Assembly (NCBI GenBank): GCA_022496805.1
Contig: CM040085.1
Coordinates: forward strand, 31,029,811 to 31,093,810
Direction of reading: 5' to 3'
Source of the DNA: Pohlia nutans
Lineage: Eukaryota; Streptophyta; Bryopsida; Bryales; Mniaceae
Length of the DNA: 64,000 nucleotides
Part shown: in pieces, positions 1 through 11,108 of the stretch
How the letters are laid out: each line of letters opens with the position of its first letter
Numbering within the stretch: the stretch's first letter is position 1
Notes under the pieces: generated by a model
Seen by the model: only the letters and a program-made list of their open reading frames with translations
Databases searched by the model: none
What the model was told of the DNA's origin: nothing
Program-made: the position numbers and the translations under genes

Positions 1-150
1 ATATCCAACTGCATCCATCATCCACATGAAAGCAACGTGAAAAGTTGAATCTGCACGGCCCCCCCCCCCCACATGGAGATGTAGTTGAGATTTGGAACTC
101 AATGTAAACCTATTCAACAAGTATTCAATCGGTGGGGCGTATGAACTTAC

Positions 151-949
151 AATGGGAATGAAGAGGATGAAGATGAAGAAGAGCGTGTAGCTAGAGATCA
201 GACGCAAGCCTCGTTGTATGTGAGGAAGATGATGGTCCCCAGTGCAAATGGTTGGTACACTTGGGTAAATACTCTTGCCGGATGGTAACCCTGCACCATA
301 TATCATTAAACCCTAAACCACAAAAGGAAGCATCATTTTTCCCATATGTTATATACCACCATCTTATTAAAGAGAGTCTATTCAAGAGCTACTTACAGCA
401 AAGACAACGAGGAAATAATCTTGGATGGTGAGCAGACTATTCCAACTAAACAGGCAGCCGTTTCCGAGTAGCCAACACACCAGGTAACCCAAAGTCCTAT
501 CCTGCAATTAATCCACATCCACTTCGGCATCTTAGAACAGACTTGCACATTGAAGAAAGAACACACATACACACCAGGTAGAATTTCTTCAACAAAAAGA
601 AGCAAAGGAACGCAGATTCGTTGTAACAGTGGGAACTCGTGAAAAATGGATTTTAGGTTTGAAATCTCTCGCTGGAAGGAGTGTTTGTTGGTTTCCTCTA
701 CCATTAGCTTCAAAGAGAAAGAGAACTCTATGCTCAAATTGATTTTCAACGCTTGTTATCAGCAACGGTGTACTGTAGAGTACAGGATTCCTCGACTTGC
801 AACCGACAAAGAGATTCATCACCAAGCATCACGTACTCATCTCACAAATGAAAGCCTGCCTAGCTGCCTTGGGAATTGAATCAAAGTACCTTGCGTGACT
901 GTTGTTGGGCTTCAAGAGCGGTCATGGTGGCCATCGTGGAGTCCGCCAT
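151..949 (-). CDS. Equilibrative nucleoside transporter (ENT), 5' part, one frameshift
   Basis: ENT proteins carry nucleosides across membranes without an ion gradient (plant members: plasma membrane or tonoplast). Three phase-compatible exons are visible: 949-890 (20 codons from an ATG, then a GT donor), 501-397 (35 codons) and 290-151; the gene continues off the left edge. Exon 2 reads GYLVCWLLGNGCLFSWNS, the typical first membrane segment of plant ENTs. Exon 3 holds YHPARVFTQVYQPFALGT, the next conserved block. In exon 3 the frame runs into TGA at 200-198; shifting by one base restores a hydrophobic segment that ends in phase at a GTAAGT donor, so one base appears lost near 202-210. It is either a recent lesion, a sequencing error or a pseudogene. 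Family call is firm; functional state is open. Confidence 0.8.
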
Positions 950-1654
950 AGCTTACAGCGCATGCAGCGAAAACCCTAATTAAACCCTTCAAGGCTCTTC
1001 AACCACAACTAGGTTTCCATCGTCACAGAAATCATTCCGCACACAATTCAAGCTCTGGCTAGTAGTCTGAGTGAGTCTCCTCCATGGTGAGCACAAAATC
1101 TCTCAGATTCCTTCGACAAATGTAAAGGTCAAGCAGTGGCTTTAGAAGCTTTATTCTTTTTGTGCTTTTCACGTCAATGGAGCTGCTGCCCTGACGGACT
1201 CCTTTTGCAGGTCAATCGGGGCGTTGAATTTAGAACAATGCATGCACAGCATGCGCGACACTTTTGCAAATTCCATGAAATTTTTTAACACTGATGAAAT
1301 TCTCGTGTTTTGGCCCAGGCTTCAAGCATCCATCATGATCGTGGAGTGATCGAACACGTAATCTGACGTAGGGTATCAGTTCTCTCTCACTTTGTTCCCT
1401 CTTCACAGCCAAATTGTATGTTTTCTGATACCCAAGTGCCCTACACCCAAGTGCCCTATTCCCACTAAAAGTGCCAGTTTTAGGACACCCAAGTGCCCTA
1501 TTCACGCTAAAAGTGCCAGTTGAAGCTCATGGTAAGTTAGAAGCCAATCGACTTCTTAACAACAAAATAATTTCAACTTTCTTTAAAAATTTCTGACTTA
1601 CAGAAAACATAAGGATTCGTTAAGGCTTTTGAGCATACTTCAACCATTACCTAA
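950..1654. repeat. No gene seen; short direct repeats at 1443-1520
   Basis: I find no supported coding region between the transporter's first exon and the MITE at 1655. At 1443-1520 a segment beginning ACACCCAAGTGCCC and ending AAAAGTGCCAGTT occurs twice with a 42-bp period, with a partial third copy just upstream. The same CCCAAGTGCC words reappear at the edges of an AT-rich insert near 9840-10048, so this is probably the remnant of a small repeat family. Confidence 0.5.
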
Positions 1655-1944
1655 GGCCCACTTTATACACAGGCTGGGGCTGGATGGAAGGCCAGCCCGA
1701 TTCAATCCGGCCCAAGTTTGGAGTTCGGGCCATGGCAAACCTTGTCCCGATTTCATCAAACCGACCCAAAGATTTGGCGCCAAAATCATGCCACCTAGGA
1801 CGCCACATAGGAAAAATTGCTCCTTCCAGCCCGGCCCTAGTATAAAGCCCTTGGGCTGGATTTGAAAGAATCGAGCGATCCTATTGGTTGAAATTTAAAG
1901 AGTTCGGGCCGGCACTCAATCCGGCCCCAAGTATAAAGTGGGCC
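1655..1944. mobile_element. PIF/Harbinger-like MITE with TAA target duplication
   Basis: A 290-bp element starts GGCCCACTTTATAC and ends with its exact inverse GTATAAAGTGGGCC. TAA flanks it on both sides (1652-1654 and 1945-1947), matching the three-base TWA target duplication of PIF/Harbinger elements. Beyond the perfect outer 14 bases the terminal repeat continues imperfectly for about 20 more (GC-rich, with GGCCGG and CCCGA words). No transposase is encoded, so it is non-autonomous. Confidence 0.7.
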
Positions 1945-2176
1945 TAAACCCAACAGGCATACTTCTACTCTATTGAACCAAATGGGATTTTTTAAATGCC
2001 AAAACAAACATATTTAAGGCATCTATACTTCTTTAGAATAGAACCAAAGTAAATTAAAAAGAGAATCATGCTGAAAATGGAGTTTAAAAGAGATTTTGGG
2101 TGTGGGAATCAGGAAAGCCATTTCCTTTTAAGGGTTAACATCTACCGTGTATTTGTTCTGTGACTAGCATGAATAC

Positions 2177-3613
2177 CTGAAATATAGTTTGCCGCAGAGG
2201 AATAGAAGTGTTGTTCTGTATGGAATGATGAGAGGAGGCATTGGGAGACACATGCCACTTGTTGACTGTATCCCTGGAGCAAAGCGCACCGCCAATGCGG
2301 TCCGCATTATTACCTGTAGGAAAAAATAACGCGTAATCTCCATCTCTGCACTGGCAATACACGCACCCCGCATGAAGAACTTCAGAAACTCAAAGTGATC
2401 AAGCTATAATCACTTCAAGCCGGATGCTGCACTTTAACAACGACACCTAATTTTGTAGGCAGACAATAAATACCTCCACAAGCTGCAAGCGGTTGCCAAG
2501 AATTTGAGAACTGTACGCACTGAAGGCCTTCCTTAATACGGTGTCCTCTTGAAGGTGCTCTTCTAACAAATCTTCAGGAACGTACCCATCCCCTGGAAAT
2601 GACAGAAACTCCTCTTTTTGCTGCACACATTTATTTTTAAAATTCATCAAAGAAAAATTTGAAACGTTAGCTAAGCATCAAAATATGTAGCTTTTAGGGT
2701 AATCCGTAAGCGTCTAAATTGCCCAATATGGTCATCTGCATCCCTAAACTTTGCAACGGTGGCAATTTCTCATTTTACCTCGGTTTTCTGATTGCAATAC
2801 ATCATTCAAAGGTCCTGTTCTATACTACAAGATCAGCAGTGTCGATCGTGTCAAACTGAAGTCATGTTCACACAAACAGATGATTTGCAGCAGGGGATCC
2901 AATTTTCCTACACTACAGAAAATACACAGTGCACGCTTAGGGGTTAATATCGAACTATCTCAGAGCTCAAAAAGAGTTTACTTGCATTCAATTACCTCAG
3001 AAACGCTTGGCATGAAGCTCTCAAACAACGGGAGAGGGCTACCCGTAGAAAGAAGGCGCTGCGGCATTCCAATCCCATCAAACAATAAAGGGCCTACTGC
3101 AGCACATTGAATACACGTAAGAGTTCAAAAAGCAACGCCAAAGAGCATCCCACCAGTGTTTTTTTTGTTTTTGCTAATTTTAGCAAAATTGCTACATAAA
3201 ATTTGAGCTGGCTAATTGATACAAAGGATTTTTGAAAAGAAAAGGAAGGAATAATAGCAAGACTTCCTACAATGTGTAGCCTCATTAAACCTAGGTATCA
3301 CCCAGGTATCGCCTAAGTAGCACCTAGGTAGCACATGTGTATTACCCTGCTATTACCGATATATCAATATGAAAAGAGCATCCAAGGAGCCTGGATTGCT
3401 CTTCAAGCCATGGAGAAGTACTAAACTGTCTCTTGACCGAAAAAAATCACTGCATCCCACTGTTAATGATTCTAGAATGATCATCCTGCTCGCGAAATTC
3501 AAGCACTGATCGGTTTGCTCACATGGAATTGCAGCGGTTCCGGTGAGAAGCTGCGGAGCCGGAAACACGGAGCCTATGCACCAAGGCGCCCCTCCGCCCT
3601 GCCATGGCTCCAT
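2177..3613 (-). CDS. Unrecognised four-exon gene, 5' part
   Basis: I do not recognise the protein. Four minus-strand segments join in phase between good splice sites: 3613-3582 or slightly beyond (ATG, 30 codons plus one base, donor GTGAGC), 3096-2996 (acceptor TGCTGCAG, donor GTAATT), 2620-2474 (acceptor TGTGCAG, 49 codons, donor GTATTT) and 2313-2177 (acceptor CCTACAG, donor GTATTC). Conserved-looking pieces are MEPWQGGGAPWCIG at the start, LLFDGIGMPQRLLSTG in exon 2 and FPGDGYVPEDLLEEHLQED in exon 3. No later exon could be placed, so the 3' end is unknown or lost. The first exon overlaps the tandem duplication at 3590-4151, which also supplies the leader. The concordant phases argue for a real gene; its function is unknown. 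Confidence 0.5.
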
Positions 3614-4151
3614 CCGCAAACCCTGTGAACTCTACTACAAGGCGATCCGACTCGAAAAATCCCCTTCCTCATAGTCCATAGTACCAAGCCAATCCATCTC
3701 CATAAAAATGCCAGGAATTTCCCGCATCGAGCTCTGCGATTGTACGCAACTAAAACGCTGTAACTCGGATTCTCAGCAAGCCCAGCCAGCGACGTGAACG
3801 ATGAAGCGTCCTGCACAATAAATTCAACCCTAAAATGACTACAGAGAAGAGCTCAATCTCACTGCTCAATCTCAATCCCTCCGCCCTGCTATGGCTCCAT
3901 CCGCAAACCCTGTGAACTCTACTACAAGGCGATCCGACTTGAAAAATCCCCTTCCTCATAGTCCATAGTACCAAGCCAATCCATCTCCATAAAAATGCCA
4001 GGAATTTCCCGCATCGAGCTCTGCGATTGTACGCAACTAAAACGCTGTAACTCGGATTCTCAGCAAGCCCAGCCAGCGACGTGAACGATGAAGCGTCCTG
4101 CACAATAAATTCAACCCTAAAATGACTACAGAGAAGAGCTCAATCTCACTG
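3590..4151. repeat. Tandem duplication (287-bp period) of a gene leader and start codon
   Basis: 3590-3864 is repeated almost exactly at 3877-4151, separated by 12 bases. On the minus strand each copy holds a TTTATTGTGCAG acceptor-like site and an ATGGAGCCA start. In the downstream copy the start opens exon 1 of the gene at 2177-3613. In the upstream copy the fourth codon is TAG instead of TGG, leaving ATG-GAG-CCA-TAG. The copies differ by only a few bases, so the event is fairly recent. Confidence 0.85.
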
Positions 4152-4189
4152 CAGCTGTCCTAAAACCAGCCTCAAATCCTCCTTCGCCT

Positions 4190-5224
4190 TCATGTTCTCA
4201 TCCTTTCAACTGAAACCAAAATCACACAGAGAAGCGGCATCAATACCGAGAGCGGGCAGGGAGCCAAGCCGACAACGATGTCGACGCCGACGGTTTCTCT
4301 CTCTAAACTTCTCAGGTAAAAACCCTCTCTCGTCGACGGAATTACTTGTGCTGGCGCTTGAGGAGAAGTGACTTGGTCATCGGAAATCGCAATTTGTACT
4401 CCTCTCAGGAATGCTCTGCTCAAAACGATATTGTGCGGGTTTCAGTGTGTGCGTTTCAGGTTTGAGATTTGGCGATGGCGGAGGGAGAGATAAAACGCGA
4501 GCAAACGGAGTCAGCCCTGTGCAATCGCGATCAACACAATGTCGAAGGTTCACACGCAAACCTCTTGAATCTCACCAACTTTTTCGTTCTGAAGGAAACA
4601 CGGATTGAATTTCTCACAACATATCTCACGGCATTAGAGCCGAATCAAATGGAAGCAAAGGCAAGGATTCAATTTCTTAGGACCTGGTGTGGCGAGACTC
4701 GGTTTCCCTAGCAACCTATTCTAAACCTAAACGGAAGGAACAGGCAGCATGACATTGCACAACCTATTTTTACTAGCTTGATTTTTGAGGTTGACAAAGA
4801 CCATGTGGTCGTGGTCCCTTCCAGAAGGGAATCTGACAATTCGTGAACATTATCAACCTACCCTTTTGTCGTTCTTGAAGCCTCGATTATGAGATACTCT
4901 TGTTGGACTTTATAAAACTATAGAATCTGACAATTTGCGAACAGTGTCTATCTACCCTTTTGTCATGCTTGAAGCCTCAATTATGAGATGCTCAGATCTT
5001 GTTGGAGTGAGCTCCCATTGATTGGATGATAAACATCCACGGAATTGGATTAGGGTTTCAGTCAAAGTCACTATGATTTCTTGGACGACGCTCTCACTTT
5101 CAACGTGCACCGATTCTAGTGTTGCTTTAGTACATCGATTACAACTGTTAGGTTTAGCGCAAAGTTTGCAGTGAAATTCCATTCTCTGTGATTTTTAGGA
5201 AGCGGCGGATTTTAGGAAGCCAGC
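4190..5224. other. No supported gene
   Basis: This stretch separates the minus-strand gene leader from the SMC4-like exon. It has two overlapping plus-strand frames (4411-4711) beginning near an ATGGCGGAGGGAG context, but no splice sites, homology or codon pattern that I can defend. Two related 60-base segments near 4830-4900 and 4920-4990 share ATCTGACAATT and GCTTGAAGCCTC words. Most likely promoter and leader DNA for the divergent units on either side. Confidence 0.3.
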
Positions 5225-5413
5225 ATGTCAGCAATTCTGTGTAGCGAGCGCATTCTCTTGTTCAAGGAGGAGGGGCCGAAATCATCGATCATTTGGGGCG
5301 AAGTTAAAATGGCGGTGGAAGATCGGCGAGGCAAACCTCGGCTCTTCATGAAGATGGTGTTGGAGAATTTTACATCTTATGCGGGGAAGAAGCACATCGG
5401 ACCTTTTGATAAG
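5225..5413 (+). pseudogene. SMC4: SMC4 (condensin) N-terminal exon, isolated
   Basis: The 63-codon exon starts at ATG 5225 and ends at a GTACGA donor. Its last 33 residues include PRLFMKMVLENFTSYAGKKH then IGPFDK, the start of the SMC4 head, where family members read RLxIxxxVxxNFKSYAG..xGPFxK and continue into the Walker A segment. SMC4 is the condensin ATPase subunit that compacts mitotic chromosomes. No Walker A exon (GPNGSGKSN) follows. The next exon, 760 bp downstream, is PRMT4. The exon end and that next exon are both phase 0, so splicing would fuse them. I infer a truncated SMC4 piece joined by deletion or transposition to a PRMT4 pseudogene. Confidence 0.65.
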
Positions 5414-7033
5414 GTACGAGCCTGCCATCGTTATGTATGAACCGCATTGCATGGGTTTTATTCCGTTCTCCAATTTTTCTTTGTGCAAATTTACACTCAA
5501 TTCATTTAAACGAATTAAGTGATCCAATTAAGTCAAACTAAGTTGACACCAAAAAAATTCATTGATACATCGGAAAAGATGAAGCCTCGGTTACCACAGG
5601 CTGGATTGGAAAGCCAGGGGCAAACGCACCCAGTTTAAATGAAATGAAGGACCTTTTGTTCGTCGTTGTGCCTTCGGGAAATAACAATACAGACGGAAAT
5701 TCCATGCTTGCCGCCCTGGAAATCAATATCTCTCGAGTTCTGACACATAGTTGTCGATCGCTTGGGCAATTGGTGACTCTGGGTGACTGCCCTTGCTCGG
5801 AATATCGTTGTACAAACTACAAAATTGTTGAATCCAGTTACTGGGTCCGTTTCAGAATCCCTTTCCGGGTCTCCATTTGGAGGGCTCATAGAATATATTG
5901 TCTCATCCTAGTCTGACTCCAGCTAGAAATTGAGCCCTCAAGAATCTCATAATTCCACCACCGCCTGCCATGCCTTGATCTGTAATCATCATATTGAACA
6001 TTCATGAATCCAGACTATTCTTTTATTTTCTAAAAGGTCCTGGAGGTTGTGCACTCATGTAGACTTTTAGAAGTTAAGGTAAGGCCATGGTTACTGAAGA
6101 GTAATGTTTGTATTGGATGAGCTGAGTCTCTGTTAGTAATCTTAGTGGCCATGCGGTCTTGTTATCTGCAGGTCATTAAAGTAGGGCCGAAGTTTCAGAT
6201 GTGGACTATCGATGGATCAAATAATATTGATGGACATCCTAAGGTATGCTTGTAAACAACCTATTGGTTTCTAATGCGGTATGTGTATGATTGCAGCATA
6301 ATTTTTTTGACTCAGTCTTAATTATTATTTGGTGTTTGTTAACATTGTTGAATAGTATCATCAACGTCAACGGTTTATCATGATCTACTTGTGGTCTTGA
6401 TGTAGACGATGTCATTTGGACTACAATTTAGTTCGCAAAAAGAGAACGATGATTTTTACTCTCCAATTCTGGAGCATAAAGGCAATGCTGCAAAGCTTGG
6501 TACCTTCTATCTGTCACACGGTTTCAAATGTAGCAATGGTATGAAATTTTCCTTGGGAGTGATCGATTGATCAGGTTATTTTGAGAGGTCCTTCTAGTAA
6601 GTTTGTTATTCAAAAAGACTGTTTTATTATTAGCCTTCTGGTTTTTGTTTGTTTAGCAACAGAGAGCTCACTGATACTGTGAGGCAAGATTATGGAGAGG
6701 TGTAGTATTTTTTAATGCAGGTTGTTGGTATTGTGCAGAACCTGTCAACTCTAGCAATATGAATATAATGACGGAGAACAAGTTTGAGCAAAAGATTGAG
6801 TCAACGTGTGCTAAAATGTATTTTCGTTACTATGGGCAGCTGTTACATCAACAGAACATGATGCACGACTATGTTTGAGCAGGTGTCTAATCACACCTCT
6901 GCCTATTTTTTTTCTCTAATTATACATTTGTAAACAGTTTACGGGGACACTATTATTGGTATTGGTCACTGGTCACTTGTTCGTGTCATACTGTCTACCT
7001 GTCGGAAGCAGCATTTGCTATCTACGTCCATGT

Positions 7034-7624
7034 TTTAACCCCTAAACGTACCAGGGTGTCCTTGGAATTAACAATTTGAGAAAAATCATCATAAAGTACT
7101 ATTTAAAAGAATATTTTGGAATTGATACACAAATGAAAGTTCTAGATTTCGAATTTTAGATTCCATCCATACGGTTGGATTCACTAATACTATCACCAAT
7201 ATTTAATTATAAAATTTGAAAGTTAAAATTAAAAATTCCTTCGAAATTCGATTACAAACAAAGTTTTAATATGTTTTGGATAAAATTTGTTGTAATGAAT
7301 TTGAAATGAGATACTCTTAAACGTGGCAATTCTTTGAAATTTTTGTGTTTCTTAAATCTATGACCTCATTTTTGCAAGGCCACTTTTGAACTACAGTCAA
7401 TGCAATTTTGGCTTGGTCAACAACTTGACAGACTTCTACATTTGTAATTTTAGAAAAATATGTAATCGAGTATGACTAAATCCAACCGTTAGATAGGACA
7501 ACAACTTGGTGAAGAATATCTTTTAAAAATGGATGACTTTCATCCAAGCATTGATGAGAACGTGAGAAGGGTTGGAATCTGTTAATCGTCCACTTTCTGA
7601 ACGCTCTAACGTTTAGGGACTAAA
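7034..7624. mobile_element. MITE-like insert in a PRMT4 intron
   Basis: The intron between PRMT4 exons 3 and 4 contains an AT-rich 590-bp segment that begins TTTAACCCCTAAACGT and ends ACGTTTAGGGACTAAA, an imperfect 16-base inverted repeat. The ends resemble the TTAACCC-type elements found elsewhere in the window (10590, 33276, 50266, 52612). No open frame lies inside. The exact target duplication is unclear. Confidence 0.45.
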
Positions 7625-9409
7625 CATTTTAAAATATTTAGTCTCCTGTTAGTGTGTAGTGGCTATGGTCGTATATCTTCTATTTGACAGAGTAGCTATT
7701 TCATTCATGAGTTACTGTCTAATTTTTCAATCATGTATAAAGCAAATTGGGATATAGGTACGTACTATGTAGTTGTGCTTGAAAACCATGGAGGCTTCCA
7801 TAGCAAAGTCGTGGTTGACGTTGGTGCTGGTAGTGGCATCTTGTCACTTTTTCCTGCTCAGGCAAGTACCCAGTTTTCCACTGTAGTTTCTAAAGGAGTT
7901 GTTATGTCTTCAGGATCAGTGTTCATAAATTCTCAACAAGTTTAGAGAGAGAATATTGTATAAAAATATTTTATATGTGTTTAACACTGTATGAACCATT
8001 GCTACTTGAAGATTTGGACACATTTCTTGTGTCTATTTGCTTGTTGTGAATTGTGCCATTCGTTGTCTGTCTGACTTCTAGAGACTATATGTCATGTGTT
8101 GTGATGCGCAGGCTGGTGCTAAGCATGTATATGAAGTGGAGGCCTCAGACATGGCAAAACATGCACGCAAACTGGTAGTCGGGAATCATCCTTTGACCAA
8201 CGCATCACTGTATGACTTTCAAGTATTAATTGCAGCCTCTTTATGTTCCTTTGATCTTGGTTTGTGTGCAGTCGTATGATTCAAGATTCAAGATACCAAC
8301 GGTCGTTACCCAATTGGAACTAGGTATTTTTAATGATGACTTCTAATGCTTCTTTCACAATATTCTTCTTTCTTACCCCTAACTGCCTGAGCGTCCATTT
8401 TTTGGACGATGTACAGATTTCATTCATAATTTCTCATTCGTCATGCACTTTTTGCAGTGTGGAATTTTTACTGAAAACATGAATTAACACTAAAAACACT
8501 TGTCGGCAAGGTGGAATTATTTAGGAAATTTGACTAAGGATTCATGGTTTGAAAATGACCAATTTAATTGATCATATTGTAGAAAATCAATAATTCAGAT
8601 GGGGTCAAATTTTATGACATCAGAATCAATGAAGGACATTGAATGTATTGTTTAAAAATAAATAAAATTGAGCAAAGAAAGTCATTATACCGGTATAATC
8701 TACTCAAAACTGCTTTAAAAGAATGAACTCCACTTTGGGCCTTGTGTTCCTTTAGAGTTTAATTTCTCTTTTGTGGTTTTTGCTAATCATGGTATAGTTA
8801 CTGTTGATTGATGGGGTTTTGCATGGGGTTTAGCATTCAACTAGATCCTTGATGGGCTATTTAGGTTCTTATTTTGTAAAATAGACGGTATCTAGTGGAG
8901 TAGGGTTGACAGGCCTGATTTTCTTGCAGGTGATTTATGGCAAAGTTAAGGAAGTTCAGCTGCTAGAGAAAGCAGACATTCTAATTTCAAAGCCTATGGG
9001 TAAGAATTTAGCTGTGTTCGTTACACTAGTAATGATATTTAGTGGTACCGGTAGTGACCCAATAGTGTTACTTATCTTACTGAAAAACTTATCTACCATA
9101 ATTGTTGTTTGTTACATTGGTAGGGCGTTGAACATTAGTGTTATTGTTAGTAACTACTGTTTCCCACACCAAATATCACTATTGGTGTAGTGATGGTGGC
9201 TTTGGATGCTTGTGCAGGGACGTTGTTGGTGAATGAGCGGATGCTAGAATCATATATTATTGCTCGTGATAGATTCTTGGTGCCAAATGGCAAAATGTTC
9301 TCTAGAGGAAAGTAAGTTTTGACAAGATTCATGTGACGTAGCAAGATTTTTCAACTAATGGTAAAACCCTTTTATCAAACTCAAAAGCATTTAACTCTGC
9401 ATTGCCTAA

Positions 9410-10048
9410 TTTAAAATTGAAAGTTCACTTTGGAAACTCATGATCAATTATAGGAACTTCCAAAACATTTTTTTTTATTGTTCAAAAATATAGGACATGG
9501 TTTTTTTCTTTTTATCAATATATTTTTGTGCCTCTAAATAATTTTGTCATTTCAACTGCTGGAAATAACCACTTTTGGCCTTTTAGGCACTTAGGGATTA
9601 AAAGTGCATGGAAAGAGTTACAAGATTTGGATGCATAATTATTATAATTATTGTGTGTTGCTGACAGGATTCATGTGGCCCCCTTCAGCACTTGAGGAAT
9701 TACTATATGGTGAAATTGCAAATAAGGTACCTTTGTGCACATTGGACCTACCTACCTATCAGTTTGAGATAAATAGATGAGCATTGGAATGTTCACTGAA
9801 GTTTTGAACTCATTTTTTTTATGAGAGTTTGGGAGCTGAAAGTGCCCAAGCTAAATACAGAAGGTCGAAATTGGAAACTTGTAGTTGATTATAAAAAATA
9901 AAATCTTTTTGATTGTTAAAAATGTAGGATGTGATTTCTTCTTTCTATTGGTACATTTTCTTATCTTCTTTGGAGCTTCCACATTCATTTCCACTCTTGT
10001 AGATACAGAAGCAGCCACTTTTGACCATTTGCGCACTTGGGCCATTGT
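9410..10048. repeat. Two diverged copies of an AT-rich repeat in PRMT4 introns
   Basis: Segments 9420-9600 and 9850-10048 share a common order of words: a GGAAACT start, a run of A/T, (T)GTTAAAAATGTAGGA or its variant, a TTTTTCTTT tract, GCCTC or GCTTCC, then CCACTTTTG followed by a CACTTGGG or CACTTAGGG end. The second copy is bounded by AAGTGCCCAAG and CACTTGGGC, an inverted pair. They look like two insertions of one small element flanking the 9668-9726 exon. Confidence 0.4.
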
Positions 10049-10589
10049 CTAGGTTCAGAAGATAATTGGGTGAATTGTTGTCATTTGCAGGCTTTGTTTT
10101 GGTAGCAAGAAAGCTACTACGGGGTGGATCTCACCCCTTTGCGTGATACTGCCTTTCAAGAGTATTTCTTGCACCCGTTGCAGGTGCGCTTAATTAATAT
10201 ACTGAGCAACATACAAGTGATTCTGTTTATTATGTTTTGAAAGAGTCTTCATACTTGTCATGGTTCCATTATTTTTCACCACCTTTAAGCTTACCTTTTC
10301 TCTGCTTTGATTCAGGAGCGTCTCAAGGCCAAGTCTGATGGTGCGATGTTGAGAAGATCAGGAACGTTGTGTGTTGCTTTTCTGCTGTGAAGTCTCAGTG
10401 TACGTACTAGATAAGACTTTCTTGTGTTTTTGCAGCCTGTGGTAGATGCATTTGATCCAAGGTTACTGATTGCACAACCCATCATCCACGATATTGACTT
10501 CCTAATTGCGAAGGTACTCTGATGTTTTCATTCCTACTTTTGCATCAGGGTCAATTTTTATTACCTGAATTAAGAGGTCGATGTTAATA

Positions 10590-10827
10590 TTAACCCTTAA
10601 ACGTCCTTCCCTAACTTAGAAAGAAAGGAGTATTTTTGAGTTTTAACCTCAAAATATAGAAGTAATTTACATTCTAAAACTGTAGGTACATGTTATTCTT
10701 GTCATGGATGATGCTTGAAAAAGAAAATTCACAAAAACATTAATCCATTATTAGCAATTCATGGTCAAAGTGGTTTGAAAATTGAGAACACCAAGTCCAT
10801 GGGGCTTAGTCAATCCTTTAAGGGTTA
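10590..10827. mobile_element. TTAA-bounded MITE (piggyBac-like ends)
   Basis: The 238-bp segment begins TTAACCCTTAAACG and ends CTTTAAGGGTTAA. Read as a TTAA target duplication plus terminal repeats starting CCCTTAAA, this is the arrangement of piggyBac-type elements. It lies just after the last PRMT4 exon, where the missing 3' exons should be. Other copies in the window are at 33276, 50266 and 52612. Confidence 0.5.
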
Positions 10828-11108
10828 AGGTAAAGGATAATATTTGCTGAATTTGAGTTGGCAGTTGCGCTTGGTGGAGTTTTTCAACCATCGTGTTTGA
10901 TTTCTTGTCAACATGAGGTTGTGTAGAGTGTGGCACCAAGGATGTTTTAGCACTTGTAATGTGATGGCATTATTTGCTTTGGTCTAATTTCTATAACATT
11001 CCAAACATGCAAAGAATATGTCAGCCCAGATGAGCAGAAAGCGCAAAGGCATGGTTCAATTGATCTTGGTTTTTTTTACTAATTGAATTTTGATGGATAT
11101 TGTGGCAG

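Larger units (their letters stand above)
6172..10513 (+). pseudogene. PRMT4: Decayed PRMT4/CARM1 arginine methyltransferase
   Basis: PRMT4 asymmetrically dimethylates arginines of histone H3 and other nuclear proteins. Exons in order: 6172-6243 and 6406-6499 (N-terminal domain), 6739-6882 (MYFRYYGQLLHQQNMMHDYV), 7758-7861 (SAM motif I, VVVDVGAGSGILSLF), 8112-8209 (post-I, YEVEAS), 8930-8999 (KADILISKPMG), 9218-9311 (TLLVNERMLESYIIARD), 9668-9726, 10091-10183 (YYGVDLTPLRDT), 10436-10513 (PVVDAFDPRLL). Intron phases fit throughout, so it is an unprocessed copy. Breaks: TGA at 6876 for the conserved Arg, a one-base loss near 8185, a frame change near 9687, TAG at 10103 for a conserved Gln. The first Glu of the double-E loop is Lys (8990-8992). 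The C-terminal barrel is missing. A further possible exon at 10317-10341 is not assigned. Confidence 0.85.

Noticed and set aside
3574..4103. Two related minus-strand frames of 80 and 117 residues
   Set aside because: They are the two copies of the duplicated gene leader. The shared reading frame reflects duplication, and the real start in this region is in another frame.
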